Assembly: GCF_021729135.1 (NCBI RefSeq)
Contig: NZ_JAJTWW010000009.1
Span: 62,001-126,000, forward strand
DNA: 64,000 nt
DNA from: Brevibacterium daeguense
Lineage (GTDB): Bacteria > Actinomycetota > Actinomycetes > Actinomycetales > Brevibacteriaceae
Direction of reading: 5' to 3'
Made by a program: the position numbers and the translations under genes. Of this stretch, positions 18,419-26,827 are shown in pieces (position 1 is the first letter of the stretch; each line of letters opens with the position of its first letter). The notes under the pieces were generated by a model, which had not been told where the DNA came from, did no database searches, and saw only the letters and a program-made list of their open reading frames with translations.

Positions 18419-18535
18419 ATGGATAACCTGCTGCTTCTCGAAATCGTGTTCACCGCCCTCGTTGGCCTGGCCGGACTCGGCGCGCTGGGCGTCGGCATCA
18501 AGGTCATCACCAACCTGTTCAAGGTGAAGCGCTGA
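18419..18535 (+). CDS. Small single-span membrane protein (38 residues)
   Basis: A short ORF encoding MDNLLLLEIVF followed by a Gly/Ala/Leu-rich helix and a basic end (NLFKVKR). It reads like a one-pass membrane peptide. Support for reality is a TACAAT box at 18406-18411, which would place the transcript start next to the ATG at 18419, and tight linkage to the nitrobindin-like gene 4 nt downstream. ATGs at 18401 and 18410 are in frame but lie upstream of or within the -10 box. Function unknown. Confidence 0.6.
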   Translation: MDNLLLLEIVFTALVGLAGLGALGVGIKVITNLFKVKR

Positions 18536-18539
18536 TCTG

Positions 18540-19142
18540 ATGGCGATCGAGCTCGACCCGAACCTCAACTCCGAACTCGTCCCGCTGAGCTGGCTGATCG
18601 GCTCGTGGGAGGGTGTCGGAGTCGTGGGCTATCCCGGAACGCCGGAGCGGCAGTTCGGGCAGCGGATCGACTTCGCGGCTCCCGACGCCGCCCCCTACCT
18701 CCACTACACCGCCCAGGCCTGGCTGCTCGATGACAGCGGTGCGCCGGCGGAGACCCTGACGCTGGAGACCGGGATCTGGCAGCTCGTCCGCGACCGCGCC
18801 GATCACGACGCCGGTCCGGGGATGATGGTCCCCACCGCCCCCAACCTCTACCCGGACGCGGCGGCGGTCGAAGGACTGCGCAACGGTGACGGCGACTTCG
18901 AGCTCGAAGTCGAGATCGTCCATCCCGGTGGGGTCATGGAGCTCTACGTCGGTCGGGTGCGCGGTCCCCGGATCGACCTCGCCACCGACGTCGTCGCCCG
19001 CACCCGGACAGCCAAGGAGTACTCCGCCTCGACGCGGATGTACGGGCTGGTCGAAGGAGAGCTGATGTGGGCCTGGGACATGGCGGCGCTCGGACATGAG
19101 CTGACCTCCCACGCCTCGGCGCGCCTGAAGAAGGTCTCCTGA
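18540..19142 (+). CDS. Nitrobindin-like heme-binding beta-barrel (FABP family)
   Basis: A 200-residue protein of the nitrobindin/THAP4 (DUF1794) group: a ten-stranded barrel that binds heme. The N-terminal signature LIGSWEGVGVVGYP matches GxWxGxG. The C-terminal MWAWDMAALGHELTSHASARL carries the His expected as heme ligand. Nitrobindins isomerise peroxynitrite or bind NO; activity here is inferred. It starts 4 nt after the small membrane ORF and is followed 20 nt later by another gene in the same direction. Confidence 0.85.
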   Translation: MAIELDPNLNSELVPLSWLIGSWEGVGVVGYPGTPERQFGQRIDFAAPDAAPYLHYTAQAWLLDDSGAPAETLTLETGIWQLVRDRADHDAGPGMMVPTAPNLYPDAAAVEGLRNGDGDFELEVEIVHPGGVMELYVGRVRGPRIDLATDVVARTRTAKEYSASTRMYGLVEGELMWAWDMAALGHELTSHASARLKKVS

Positions 19143-19162
19143 CCGCAGCCGCTGACACCACC

Positions 19163-19867
19163 GTGATCCCGCGGCCCCGCCGGCGGGCAGTGACGCGAGC
19201 CGTCGTGATCGGACTCGTGGTGGTGCTGCTGGCGCTGCTGGCCTTCGCCGCGCTGACCGCGGCGCGCATCAACACTCTCGTGAGCCACCTGGAGAGCGCC
19301 TCCGAGGCGTCCCAGGATTTCGTCGCCGCCCTCACCGAGGACCCGGAGGGCACCGGCCCCCATCTGGCGGCCGCCCGCACCAGTCTCGATGCCGCGGAGG
19401 CGGAGCTGCAGGCGATCCCGCTGGCGCAGCTGGAGTCGCTGCCCTGGCTGGGCCGCAACGTCACTGCCGCCGGGACGGTCATCGACGAGATGCAGGCCGT
19501 CGCAGCGGGGTCGGCGCCCGTGCTCGCCGACGCCGCCGAGCTCATCGACTTCGAGACCCTGCGGCCGCGCAGTCCCGGAGCCTCCCCGACCGAATGGCGG
19601 GCGACCCTGGAGGACGCGATCGACCTCGTCGAGGCGGTCCCCGGCGCCATCGACACCCTGGGCGAATCCCGCACCGCCGTGGCCGCCATCGACACCGCGG
19701 GCCTGCTGCCCCCGGTGCGCGACGCGGTGGAGGACGTCGAGGCGATGCTCGACGAGGCCTACGGCAAGGTCGCGCCGGTCCGGAAGACCTTCAGCGACCT
19801 GCGCGACTGGGTCGAGCAGGGCGTCGAGGAGTTCAGCCTGCTCGACCTCATCCGGGGCCTGCTGTGA
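19163..19867 (+). CDS. Membrane-anchored hypothetical protein with coiled-coil-like ectodomain
   Basis: A 234-residue protein: a basic start (PRPRRRAVTR), one transmembrane helix at about residues 12-33, then an Ala/Glu/Leu-rich helical region. The layout resembles surface or wall-associated proteins whose ectodomain is a helical bundle (DAAEAELQAIPLAQLESLPWLG). I cannot name it. The GTG at 19163 is 20 nt after the nitrobindin stop, so the three genes from 18419 probably form one unit. Confidence 0.65.
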   Translation: MIPRPRRRAVTRAVVIGLVVVLLALLAFAALTAARINTLVSHLESASEASQDFVAALTEDPEGTGPHLAAARTSLDAAEAELQAIPLAQLESLPWLGRNVTAAGTVIDEMQAVAAGSAPVLADAAELIDFETLRPRSPGASPTEWRATLEDAIDLVEAVPGAIDTLGESRTAVAAIDTAGLLPPVRDAVEDVEAMLDEAYGKVAPVRKTFSDLRDWVEQGVEEFSLLDLIRGLL

Positions 19868-19969
19868 GTCGCCGCGGCCGCGTCTGCGCCGGCTTCCACA
19901 GCTGCCTGACGGCAACCTCGGTCAGCTGCGATGACGCGTACGCGATGACCCAATGAAAGGACAAGGGCA

Positions 19970-21094
19970 ATGAATGCACTGCGGTTCCCCCGCTCGAGCG
20001 CCGTCATGGGAGAGGGCGCCCACTCCGAGGAGGTCGCCCACTTCGGCAACCCGCTGCGCGAGCAGCGGCTGCTGACCATGCGCCGCGCGGTCGCGGACCT
20101 GTCCGCCATCCGGGTGCTGACCCTCACCGGTCCGGACGCTCTGACCTGGCTCAACTCGCTGACCACGCAGAAGGTCGACACCCTGGCGGCGGGCGCCTCG
20201 ACGGAGACGCTCGTGCTCTCGCCGACGGGACACATCGAGCACTGGCTGCGGGTGCTCAACGACGGGGAGCGGCTGTGGCTGCTGACCGACGGCGACGCCG
20301 AGGCCGCGGCGGCCTTCCTGGAGTCGATGAAGTTCATGATGCGCGTCGAGCTCACCGACGTCAGCGCCGACCACCAGTGCGTGGGCGTGCTCGGCGAGCT
20401 GCCGGCGTCCTTGCCGGCGGTCGTGACCTGGGACGACCCGTGGCCGAACATCGGTGAGGGGTCCGCCTCCTACGCCCTCGTCGACGCCGGGATGCCGGTC
20501 GCCTCGCCGGAGCACCCCGGCAGCGAATACGACTTCCGAATCGCGGTGTGCCGCCGGGATGCCCTGCAGTCGTGGGATCCGGCCGCGGCCGACCGGGAGG
20601 TCGCCGGGCGCGACGCCTGGGAGGCGCTCCGGGTGGCGGCATGGCGGCCGTCGGTCGCGGAGGTCGACCACAAGGCGCTGGTCGGCGAGCTCGACGCGCT
20701 GCGCACCGCGGTGCACCTGGCCAAGGGGTGCTATCGCGGGCAGGAGGCCGTCGCCCGCATCCACAACCTCGGGCAGCCTCCGCGGCGCCTCGTGTTCCTC
20801 CACCTCGATGGGTCCGGCCACATGCTCCCTCAGGCCGGTGCCGAGGTGCACGCCGAGCAGCGCGGCAGCGTGCGCCCGGTCGGCCAACTGACCTCGGTGG
20901 CGATGCACCACGAGCTCGGGCCGATCGCCCTGGCACTGGTCAAGCGCACCCTCGATGAGGGCGTCGAGGTGCTCGTCGACGTCGCCGGCGAGGAGCGGAT
21001 CACGGCTGCGCCGGAGACGATCGTGGTGACCAAGCGGGAGAACCGGACCGGTCTGCCGCCGCGCAACCCCGACGCCGATCAGCGTCGCCGCTGA
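19970..21094 (+). CDS. ygfZ: YgfZ/GcvT-like folate-binding iron-sulfur maintenance protein
   Basis: A 374-residue protein of the YgfZ/CAF17 branch of the GcvT fold. These proteins use tetrahydrofolate to keep some Fe-S enzymes, such as MiaB, active. The diagnostic Cys motif KGCYRGQEAVARIHNLG is present at about residues 253-269, after an N-terminal domain with VLTLTGPDALTWLNSLTTQ. The start ATG at 19970 is preceded by GAAAGGA. It stands alone, in line with the upstream genes. Confidence 0.92.
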   Translation: MNALRFPRSSAVMGEGAHSEEVAHFGNPLREQRLLTMRRAVADLSAIRVLTLTGPDALTWLNSLTTQKVDTLAAGASTETLVLSPTGHIEHWLRVLNDGERLWLLTDGDAEAAAAFLESMKFMMRVELTDVSADHQCVGVLGELPASLPAVVTWDDPWPNIGEGSASYALVDAGMPVASPEHPGSEYDFRIAVCRRDALQSWDPAAADREVAGRDAWEALRVAAWRPSVAEVDHKALVGELDALRTAVHLAKGCYRGQEAVARIHNLGQPPRRLVFLHLDGSGHMLPQAGAEVHAEQRGSVRPVGQLTSVAMHHELGPIALALVKRTLDEGVEVLVDVAGEERITAAPETIVVTKRENRTGLPPRNPDADQRRR

Positions 21095-21258
21095 CCGGCC
21101 GCCGGCGGACCGGCCACTGTCCGCCGCTGACCGCCGCGGACCGGCGGCCGACCGGCGGTGCGGTCTGGGGCCCGTGGCGGTCCGTCATGTGGGCTGCGGC
21201 GCCTCGGAGGGCGACCCCTGCATGACAACCCCCGAATCGACGGTCTAGTGTTTCGCTT

Positions 21259-22623
21259 ATGACCACCTTGGAGAAGGGCGGCGCTGAGCTGCCACAGGAA
21301 CGCGCAATCGTCACCGAGATCCCCGGACCGAAGTCCCGGGAGCTGGAAGCACGCCGCTCGACGGCAGTTGCCGCCGGAGTCGCCTCGAGCCTTCCGGCGT
21401 ACATCGTCGCCGCGGGCGGCGGCATCCTCAAGGACGTCGACGGCAATCAGATCATCGACCTGGGCTCGGGAATCGCGGTGACCACGGTCGGCAACGCCAA
21501 CCCGCGGGTCGTTCAGCGGGCTCAGAAGCAGCTGGCGGCATTCACCCACACCTGCTTCATGGTCAACCCGTACGAGGCCTACGTCGAGGTCGCGGAGGCG
21601 CTCAACCGGCTCACCCCCGGCAGCTTCGAGAAGCGCACGGTGCTGCTGAACTCCGGCGCGGAGGCCGTCGAGAACGCGGTGAAGATCGCCCGCGCCCACA
21701 CCATGCGCGACGCCGTCGTGGTGTTCGACCACGCCTACCACGGCCGCACCAACCTCACCATGGCGATGACCTCGAAGGCCCACCCGTACAAGGCCGGGTT
21801 CGGCCCGTTCGCCGGCGAGGTCTACCGCGCCCCGATGTCCTATCCCTACCGGGACAACCGGGCCGCCGGCACGAAGGTGTCCGGCGAGGAGGCGGCGGTG
21901 CGGGCGATCAGCATGATCGAGAAGCAGATCGGCTCGGAGAACGTCGCCGCGATCGTCATCGAGCCCATCCAGGGCGAGGGCGGCTTCATCGTTCCCGCCG
22001 AGGGCTTCCTGCCCAAGCTCGTCGAGTACGCTCGTGCCGCCGGCATCGTGTTCGTCGCCGACGAGGTGCAGTCGGGCTTCGCCCGCACCGGCAGGATGTT
22101 CGCCTCGGAGTGGGAGGGCATCGAGCCCGATCTCGTCGCCACGGCCAAGGGAATCGCCGGCGGCCTGCCGCTGTCGGCGGTCACCGGGCGTGCGGAGATC
22201 ATGGACTCCGTGGGCCCCGGCGGGCTGGGCGGCACCTACGGCGGCAACCCGGTCGCCGCCGCGGCCGCGCTCGGCACGATCGAGAGCTACGAGCAGGACG
22301 GACTGGTCGGCCGCGCGGAGCAGCTCGGCGAGATCATGGTCGACCGGCTGACCAGGCTGCAGTCGAAGCACTCGGAGATCGGCGATCTGCGCGGCCGGGG
22401 CGCCATGCAGGCTGTCGAGCTCGTCAGCGGGGATTCGCACGAGCCCAACCCGGCGCTCGCCAAGGCCGTGGCGGAGCACGCCGCGAAGAACGCCGTGCTC
22501 GTCCTCGTCACCGGCACCTACGGCAACGTGCTGCGGTTCCTGCCGCCGCTGGACATCAGCGACGAGCTGATGGCCGACGCCTTCGACGTGCTGGAAGAGG
22601 CCTTCGCCCAGGCGCTGGCCTGA
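21259..22623 (+). CDS. gabT: 4-aminobutyrate aminotransferase
   Basis: A 454-residue class-III aminotransferase that converts GABA and 2-oxoglutarate to succinate semialdehyde and glutamate. PLP-site features are LLNSGAEAVENAVKIAR, VFDHAYHGRTNLTMAMT, FVADEVQSGFARTGRMF and the Schiff-base Lys in VATAKGIAGGLPLSAV. GIAVTTVGNANPRVV near the start is typical of GabT. TAGTGT at 21246-21251 lies 7 nt before the ATG, so it is probably leaderless. No succinate semialdehyde dehydrogenase lies beside it. Confidence 0.93.
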   Translation: MTTLEKGGAELPQERAIVTEIPGPKSRELEARRSTAVAAGVASSLPAYIVAAGGGILKDVDGNQIIDLGSGIAVTTVGNANPRVVQRAQKQLAAFTHTCFMVNPYEAYVEVAEALNRLTPGSFEKRTVLLNSGAEAVENAVKIARAHTMRDAVVVFDHAYHGRTNLTMAMTSKAHPYKAGFGPFAGEVYRAPMSYPYRDNRAAGTKVSGEEAAVRAISMIEKQIGSENVAAIVIEPIQGEGGFIVPAEGFLPKLVEYARAAGIVFVADEVQSGFARTGRMFASEWEGIEPDLVATAKGIAGGLPLSAVTGRAEIMDSVGPGGLGGTYGGNPVAAAAALGTIESYEQDGLVGRAEQLGEIMVDRLTRLQSKHSEIGDLRGRGAMQAVELVSGDSHEPNPALAKAVAEHAAKNAVLVLVTGTYGNVLRFLPPLDISDELMADAFDVLEEAFAQALA

Positions 22624-22642
22624 CCCGGCAGGCGTGAGACCG

Positions 22643-22670
22643 CAGGGTGCGCGGCGCCGCCGACACCCTG
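22643..22670 (+). terminator. Terminator after gabT
   Basis: An inverted repeat CAGGGTG / CACCCTG encloses a GC-rich, partly self-complementary core, 20 nt after the gabT stop, followed by GGCTTTCC. Confidence 0.6.
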
Positions 22671-22725
22671 GCTTTCCACGCGGACACCGCGGAATTACCG
22701 GCGGCGGGCCGGTGTTGGAGCTGAT

Positions 22726-23850
22726 ATGAGCATTCCTCCTGATCAGCATCCTGACACCCCCGCCGCTTCCGCGTCTCCTCTCAAGCTGTCCGTGCTGGAC
22801 CTCGTGTCCGTGCGCCAGGGTCAGACCACCGGTCAGGCCATGCGCGCGTCCAAGGCGATCGTCGACACCGCCGACCGTCTCGGCTTCACCCGCTACTGGG
22901 TCGCCGAGCATCACAACATGCCCTCGGTGGCCTCGACCGAGCCGGGCATCGAGCTGATGTACTTCGGCCAGGGTACCGAGCGGATCCGGCTCGGCTCGGG
23001 CGGCGTGATGCTGCCCAACCATGCCCCGCTGGCGATCGCCGAGCAGTTCGCCCTCCTCACCGCCGTCTACGGCGACCGCATCGACTTGGGCATCGGTCGC
23101 GCACCGGGCACCGACCCCATCACCTCGGCGGCGATGCGGGGCCACCTGGGCGAGGGCCGGATGGTCGACCGCTCCGGGAACCCCATCGATCCCGTCGAGC
23201 AGTTCCCCCAGCACGTGATGGACATCCTGGCCCTGCTCCGGCCGGAAGGCGCGGAGGTGCGCCTGACGGGGGACCGAGTCCATGTGCTCAGGCCGACCCC
23301 CGAGCTCGATGCCGTCCCGCAGATGTGGCTGCTCGGCTCCAGCGGCTATTCGGCGCAGCTCGCCGCGGCGCTCGGCCTGCCGTACGTCTTTGCTCATCAC
23401 TTCGCCGGCCGCGGCACCGAAGCCGCCCTCAACCTGTACCGCGATTCGTTCACCGCGACCGAGCACGGCAGCACGCCGCGGACCTTCGTGACGGTGAACG
23501 CCTCAGTCGCCGACACCGAGGAGGAGGCGCGACTGCTCGCCGAGCCCTACATGTACACCATGGCGAGCCTGCGGGTGGGCACCCCGATGGAGCGCCTGCG
23601 CAACGTCGGCGAGGACGTGCGGTCGGTGATGACGGACGGGCACCGGCACGTGGCCGAGCCCATGGTCAGGACCTGGGCCGTCGGCACGCCGCAGCAGGTC
23701 GCCGCTCAGCTGCGGGAGACTGCCGCGGAGTTCGGTGTCGACGAGGTCATGATCCAGCCGGTCGCCGGGGCGTACCCGGAGGACCCTGTCGACGCGTGGC
23801 CCGCTCGGATCCGGACCCTCGAGCTGCTCGCCGCGGAGGTGCTTGCCTGA
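22726..23850 (+). CDS. LLM-class (luciferase-like) flavin-dependent oxidoreductase
   Basis: A 374-residue luciferase-like TIM-barrel monooxygenase that would use FMNH2 or F420H2. Typical segments are FTRYWVAEHHNMPSVAST, RIRLGSGGVMLPNHAPLAIA, EQFALLTAVYGDRIDLGIGR and APGTDP, as in the MsnO8/Atu-like branch. The substrate is unknown. The ATG at 22726 is preceded by a GGAGCTGAT stretch. The last 104 bp overlap the 3' end of the convergent pepN frame. Confidence 0.85.
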   Translation: MSIPPDQHPDTPAASASPLKLSVLDLVSVRQGQTTGQAMRASKAIVDTADRLGFTRYWVAEHHNMPSVASTEPGIELMYFGQGTERIRLGSGGVMLPNHAPLAIAEQFALLTAVYGDRIDLGIGRAPGTDPITSAAMRGHLGEGRMVDRSGNPIDPVEQFPQHVMDILALLRPEGAEVRLTGDRVHVLRPTPELDAVPQMWLLGSSGYSAQLAAALGLPYVFAHHFAGRGTEAALNLYRDSFTATEHGSTPRTFVTVNASVADTEEEARLLAEPYMYTMASLRVGTPMERLRNVGEDVRSVMTDGHRHVAEPMVRTWAVGTPQQVAAQLRETAAEFGVDEVMIQPVAGAYPEDPVDAWPARIRTLELLAAEVLA

Positions 23851-26584
23851 GGCGGATCGACCGCAGCAGGTCGTGGCGCAGCTCGACGAGCAGTCGGCGC
23901 TGCGCCGCGGGCGCCTCGGGGTGGTCCTCCAGCCATGCATCGGTGCGGGTGAGTACGTGCTCCGGGTGCAGCGACCAGTGGGGGTACAGGCCAACGACCA
24001 GGCGGCGCGCGATCTCGATCGATCGGGTTTGCCAGATGTCGCCGAGCAGCTCGAAGTAGGGTTCCACGAAGCCCTCGGTCAGCGGCAGGCCGGCCGGACT
24101 GGTGAAGCCGGCGATCCGCGCCGAGATCATGTCGTTGCTCAGGTCGGTGCGCTCCGTCGCGTCGGTGAAGGCCCGCATCTTCGCGATCGCCAGCGGCTGC
24201 GCCGCCGTCGCGGCCGCCGCATGGAGGGCGCCGGTGCCGGTGTTGTCGGCGGCGGCCTCCCTCCGGATGTCGTCGAGATCCGCCCAGCCCAGGCAGATGA
24301 GGGCTGTCAGCGCCTGCCAGCGCAGGGAGTGGTCGGCGACCAGCCCGGAGGTCTCGCCGGTCATCGTCGAACCCACCGGCGTGGCCAGGATCTGCGATGC
24401 GAACTCGCGCCCTGCGGTGACGGCCGGGCCGGTGACATCCGGTTCTGCGGTGCGCCTGACCAGGCTGAGCACGGTGCCGGCGCGGTCGAGCTGCGCGTCC
24501 GAACCCGCCGGAGCAGCCGCCAGCGCGTCGAGGGCGGCGCCCAGCACTCCCGCAACGGCCTCGGAATGGTCCCAGGGCGAGATCCAGCGATCCAGAGTTG
24601 TCAGCATCTGGGCGCGCAGTCCGGCCGCGATCCCGGCGTGGGGCTCCTTGGCCAGCGCTCGCGTGTAGGCGATGAGGAACTCGGGCACCGGCAGCAGTCC
24701 GTCGCGCAGTGCGTTGGTCAGAGCCGACCACACGAGCGCGCGATCGAGCGGGTCCGGGAGACGGGTGACCGAGCGCAGCGCCGTCGCCGTCGAGACCTCA
24801 TCGAGGCGGACCTTGCAGTAGTCGTGGTCGCCGTGGTTGAGCAGCAGGAGGTCGGGCCGGCGAGTGCCCCCGAGCTCGGGCACGTCGCAGGATTCGACCG
24901 CGAAGTCGAGCGGCCAGGTCTCCGTGAGGACCAGCCGGGACCCGCGACGGCTGAACCCCGCCAGCGTCAGTCGATGCGGCCGGACGACCTCGGCATCGGA
25001 CGCGCCCGCCCGCGTCGGCAGACCGGCACCCGAGTCGCCCGCCCGCGCCGGCAGACCGGCATTCGAGTCGCCCGCCCGCGCCAGCAAGCCGGCATTCGAG
25101 TCGCCCGCCCCCGCTGCCGAGCCGGTGACCGCCTCGGGATCGGAGTTGCGCTGCCGGAGCCGGCCGCCGGTCATGACTCCCGCCTGGTCGCTCTCCACAG
25201 CCAGCGCGATCTCCGACACCCCGGTGGTGGTCAGCCAGGTCTCCGCCCAGCGGCGGACGTCGCGCTGCGGGGCGGCGGCCGCCAGCGTCTCGAGGAAGTC
25301 GGCCAGGGAGGCGGTGCCGAACTCGTGGGCGCGGAAGTAGCTGCGGCTGCCGGCGAGGAACGCGTCCTTGCCGACGAAGGCGACGAGCTGCACCAGCACC
25401 GAGGCTCCCTTGGCATAAGTGATGCCATCGAAGTTGAGCTTGGCGGCCTCGACGTCGGGGATGTCCGCCACGATCGGGTGCGTGGTCGGATACTGGTCCT
25501 GCCGGTACGCCCAGTCCTTGCGGCGCAGGGCGAAGGTGACCCAGGCGTCGCTGTACTCGGTGGCCTCGGCGAGCGCCAGCGTGCCCATGTAGTCCGCGAA
25601 GGACTCCTTGAGCCACAGGTCGTCCCACCACTCCATCGTGACGAGATCGCCGAACCACATGTGCGCCATCTCATGGAGGATGGTCCCGGCGCGGGACTCG
25701 TGCATGGCACGCGTGACCTTGTCCCGGAAGATCAGGGAGTCGGTGAAGGTCACCAGCCCGGGGTTCTCCATCGCCCCGAGGTTGTACTCCGGAACGAAGA
25801 TCTGGTCGTACTTGCCCCAGGGGTAGGGGTAGTCGAACTGCGCGTGGAAGAAGTCGAGGCCTTGGGCGGTGACCCGGAAGATGCTCTCGGCATCCATGTG
25901 CGCCGCCAGGGAGGCGCGGGCGTAGACGCCCAGCGGAATCTCCTCGCCCGTCGAGGGGTGCCGGTACGTGCTGTGGGCAGCGGCGTAGTGGCCGGCGGCG
26001 ATGCACGTGATGTAGCTCGACTGCACACGGGTGGGCTCGAAGACGTGGCGGGTGACGCCGGGCCCGGCCGCACCGGCGGTGGCGGCGGAGGAGTTGCCGA
26101 GCACCGTGAAGTCATCGGGCGCCAGGACGGTGAAGGAGAAGCGCGCCTTGAGGTCCGGCTGGTCGAAGTTGGCGAACACCCGCCGAGCGTCGGTCGGCTC
26201 GTACTGGGTGTAGAGATAGACCTTGTCGTCAGCGGGGTCGAAGAAGCGGTGGAGGCCTTCCCCCGTGCGCGAGTAGGCGGCGTGCGCGTGGACTTCCAGG
26301 ACGTTGTCCCCGGCGCGGACCGGGAAGCGCAGCCGCGCGCCGTCGAACACCTGCGCCGGGTCGAGCGCGGTGCCGTTGACGGTGACCCGGACGACCTCCT
26401 CGGCGATGAGGTCGATGAAGGTGTCGGAATCGGAGCGAGCGGTGAACTCGACCGTGGTGGTCGAGTCGAAGGTCGTGCGCTCGCGGTCGGCGGCGCCTGA
26501 CAGGTCGAGGACCACGAAGTACCGGGACACCTCCAGGAGTGCGGTGCGAGCGCGCGCCTCCTCACGGGTCAGGTTCGTCGTCAT
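23747..26584 (-). CDS. pepN: Aminopeptidase N (M1 zinc metallopeptidase)
   Basis: A 945-residue M1 aminopeptidase. GAMENPG (from residue 270) binds the substrate amino end; HEMAH (304-308) with a downstream Glu forms the zinc site. QYEPTDARRVFANFDQPDL is the usual N-terminal mark. The ATG at 26584 has AAGGAGG six nt upstream, so a longer frame reaching 26626 is not used. Two oddities: an 11-residue repeat (AGDSNAGLPAR type, about residues 493-532) from a 33-bp minisatellite, and an Arg/Pro-rich tail of about 35 residues that overlaps the convergent oxidoreductase by 104 bp, perhaps after loss of an earlier stop. Confidence 0.95.
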   Translation of the reverse strand: MTTNLTREEARARTALLEVSRYFVVLDLSGAADRERTTFDSTTTVEFTARSDSDTFIDLIAEEVVRVTVNGTALDPAQVFDGARLRFPVRAGDNVLEVHAHAAYSRTGEGLHRFFDPADDKVYLYTQYEPTDARRVFANFDQPDLKARFSFTVLAPDDFTVLGNSSAATAGAAGPGVTRHVFEPTRVQSSYITCIAAGHYAAAHSTYRHPSTGEEIPLGVYARASLAAHMDAESIFRVTAQGLDFFHAQFDYPYPWGKYDQIFVPEYNLGAMENPGLVTFTDSLIFRDKVTRAMHESRAGTILHEMAHMWFGDLVTMEWWDDLWLKESFADYMGTLALAEATEYSDAWVTFALRRKDWAYRQDQYPTTHPIVADIPDVEAAKLNFDGITYAKGASVLVQLVAFVGKDAFLAGSRSYFRAHEFGTASLADFLETLAAAAPQRDVRRWAETWLTTTGVSEIALAVESDQAGVMTGGRLRQRNSDPEAVTGSAAGAGDSNAGLLARAGDSNAGLPARAGDSGAGLPTRAGASDAEVVRPHRLTLAGFSRRGSRLVLTETWPLDFAVESCDVPELGGTRRPDLLLLNHGDHDYCKVRLDEVSTATALRSVTRLPDPLDRALVWSALTNALRDGLLPVPEFLIAYTRALAKEPHAGIAAGLRAQMLTTLDRWISPWDHSEAVAGVLGAALDALAAAPAGSDAQLDRAGTVLSLVRRTAEPDVTGPAVTAGREFASQILATPVGSTMTGETSGLVADHSLRWQALTALICLGWADLDDIRREAAADNTGTGALHAAAATAAQPLAIAKMRAFTDATERTDLSNDMISARIAGFTSPAGLPLTEGFVEPYFELLGDIWQTRSIEIARRLVVGLYPHWSLHPEHVLTRTDAWLEDHPEAPAAQRRLLVELRHDLLRSIRLRQAPPRRAARGSGSERATRRQGPPGTPRRPAGS
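24991..25109. repeat. 33-bp minisatellite inside pepN
   Basis: Three near-identical 33-bp copies (25011-25043, 25044-25076, 25077-25109) plus a diverged partial copy at 24991-25010. Length is a multiple of three, so it encodes an in-frame 11-residue repeat in a linker of the peptidase. Confidence 0.92.
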
Positions 26585-26827
26585 GAGGCCTCCTTCAGCG
26601 GCAGCGTTTCCCAGCATGCCATACATCGTTCGCCGAGGCGCCGGCTGGTCTGTCGAGGTGCCGGCTGGTCCTCCAGCCCACCCGGGGCGATCCTCCGACT
26701 GGGGCCCGGGCCGGTCCTCTCACTGCCAACAGGACCCGTCCTCCCGCTGGCGCATGGGCCGGCTGCCGGAGCCCTATCCGGTGTCCGAGGCGTTGAGTAG
26801 ACTCGACACGCAGCAGGAGGTGCGCGC

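Noticed and set aside
21095..21240. CCGCCG-rich stretch between ygfZ and gabT as a structured element
   Set aside because: It has many short overlapping repeats and weak inverted repeats, but no single convincing stem and no T-run; likely GC-rich drift.
21079..23466. 795-codon open frame on the minus strand
   Set aside because: It lies antisense to gabT and the flavin oxidoreductase, which have clear family motifs. High GC at third positions leaves long stop-free antisense frames; the protein is low-complexity Arg/His/Gly with no motif.
24991..25109. CRISPR-like array
   Set aside because: Copies are contiguous with no spacers, in frame within pepN, and no cas genes are present.
23843..26500. 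885-codon open frame on the plus strand
   Set aside because: Antisense to pepN with mirrored codon bias; the predicted chain has no recognisable domain.
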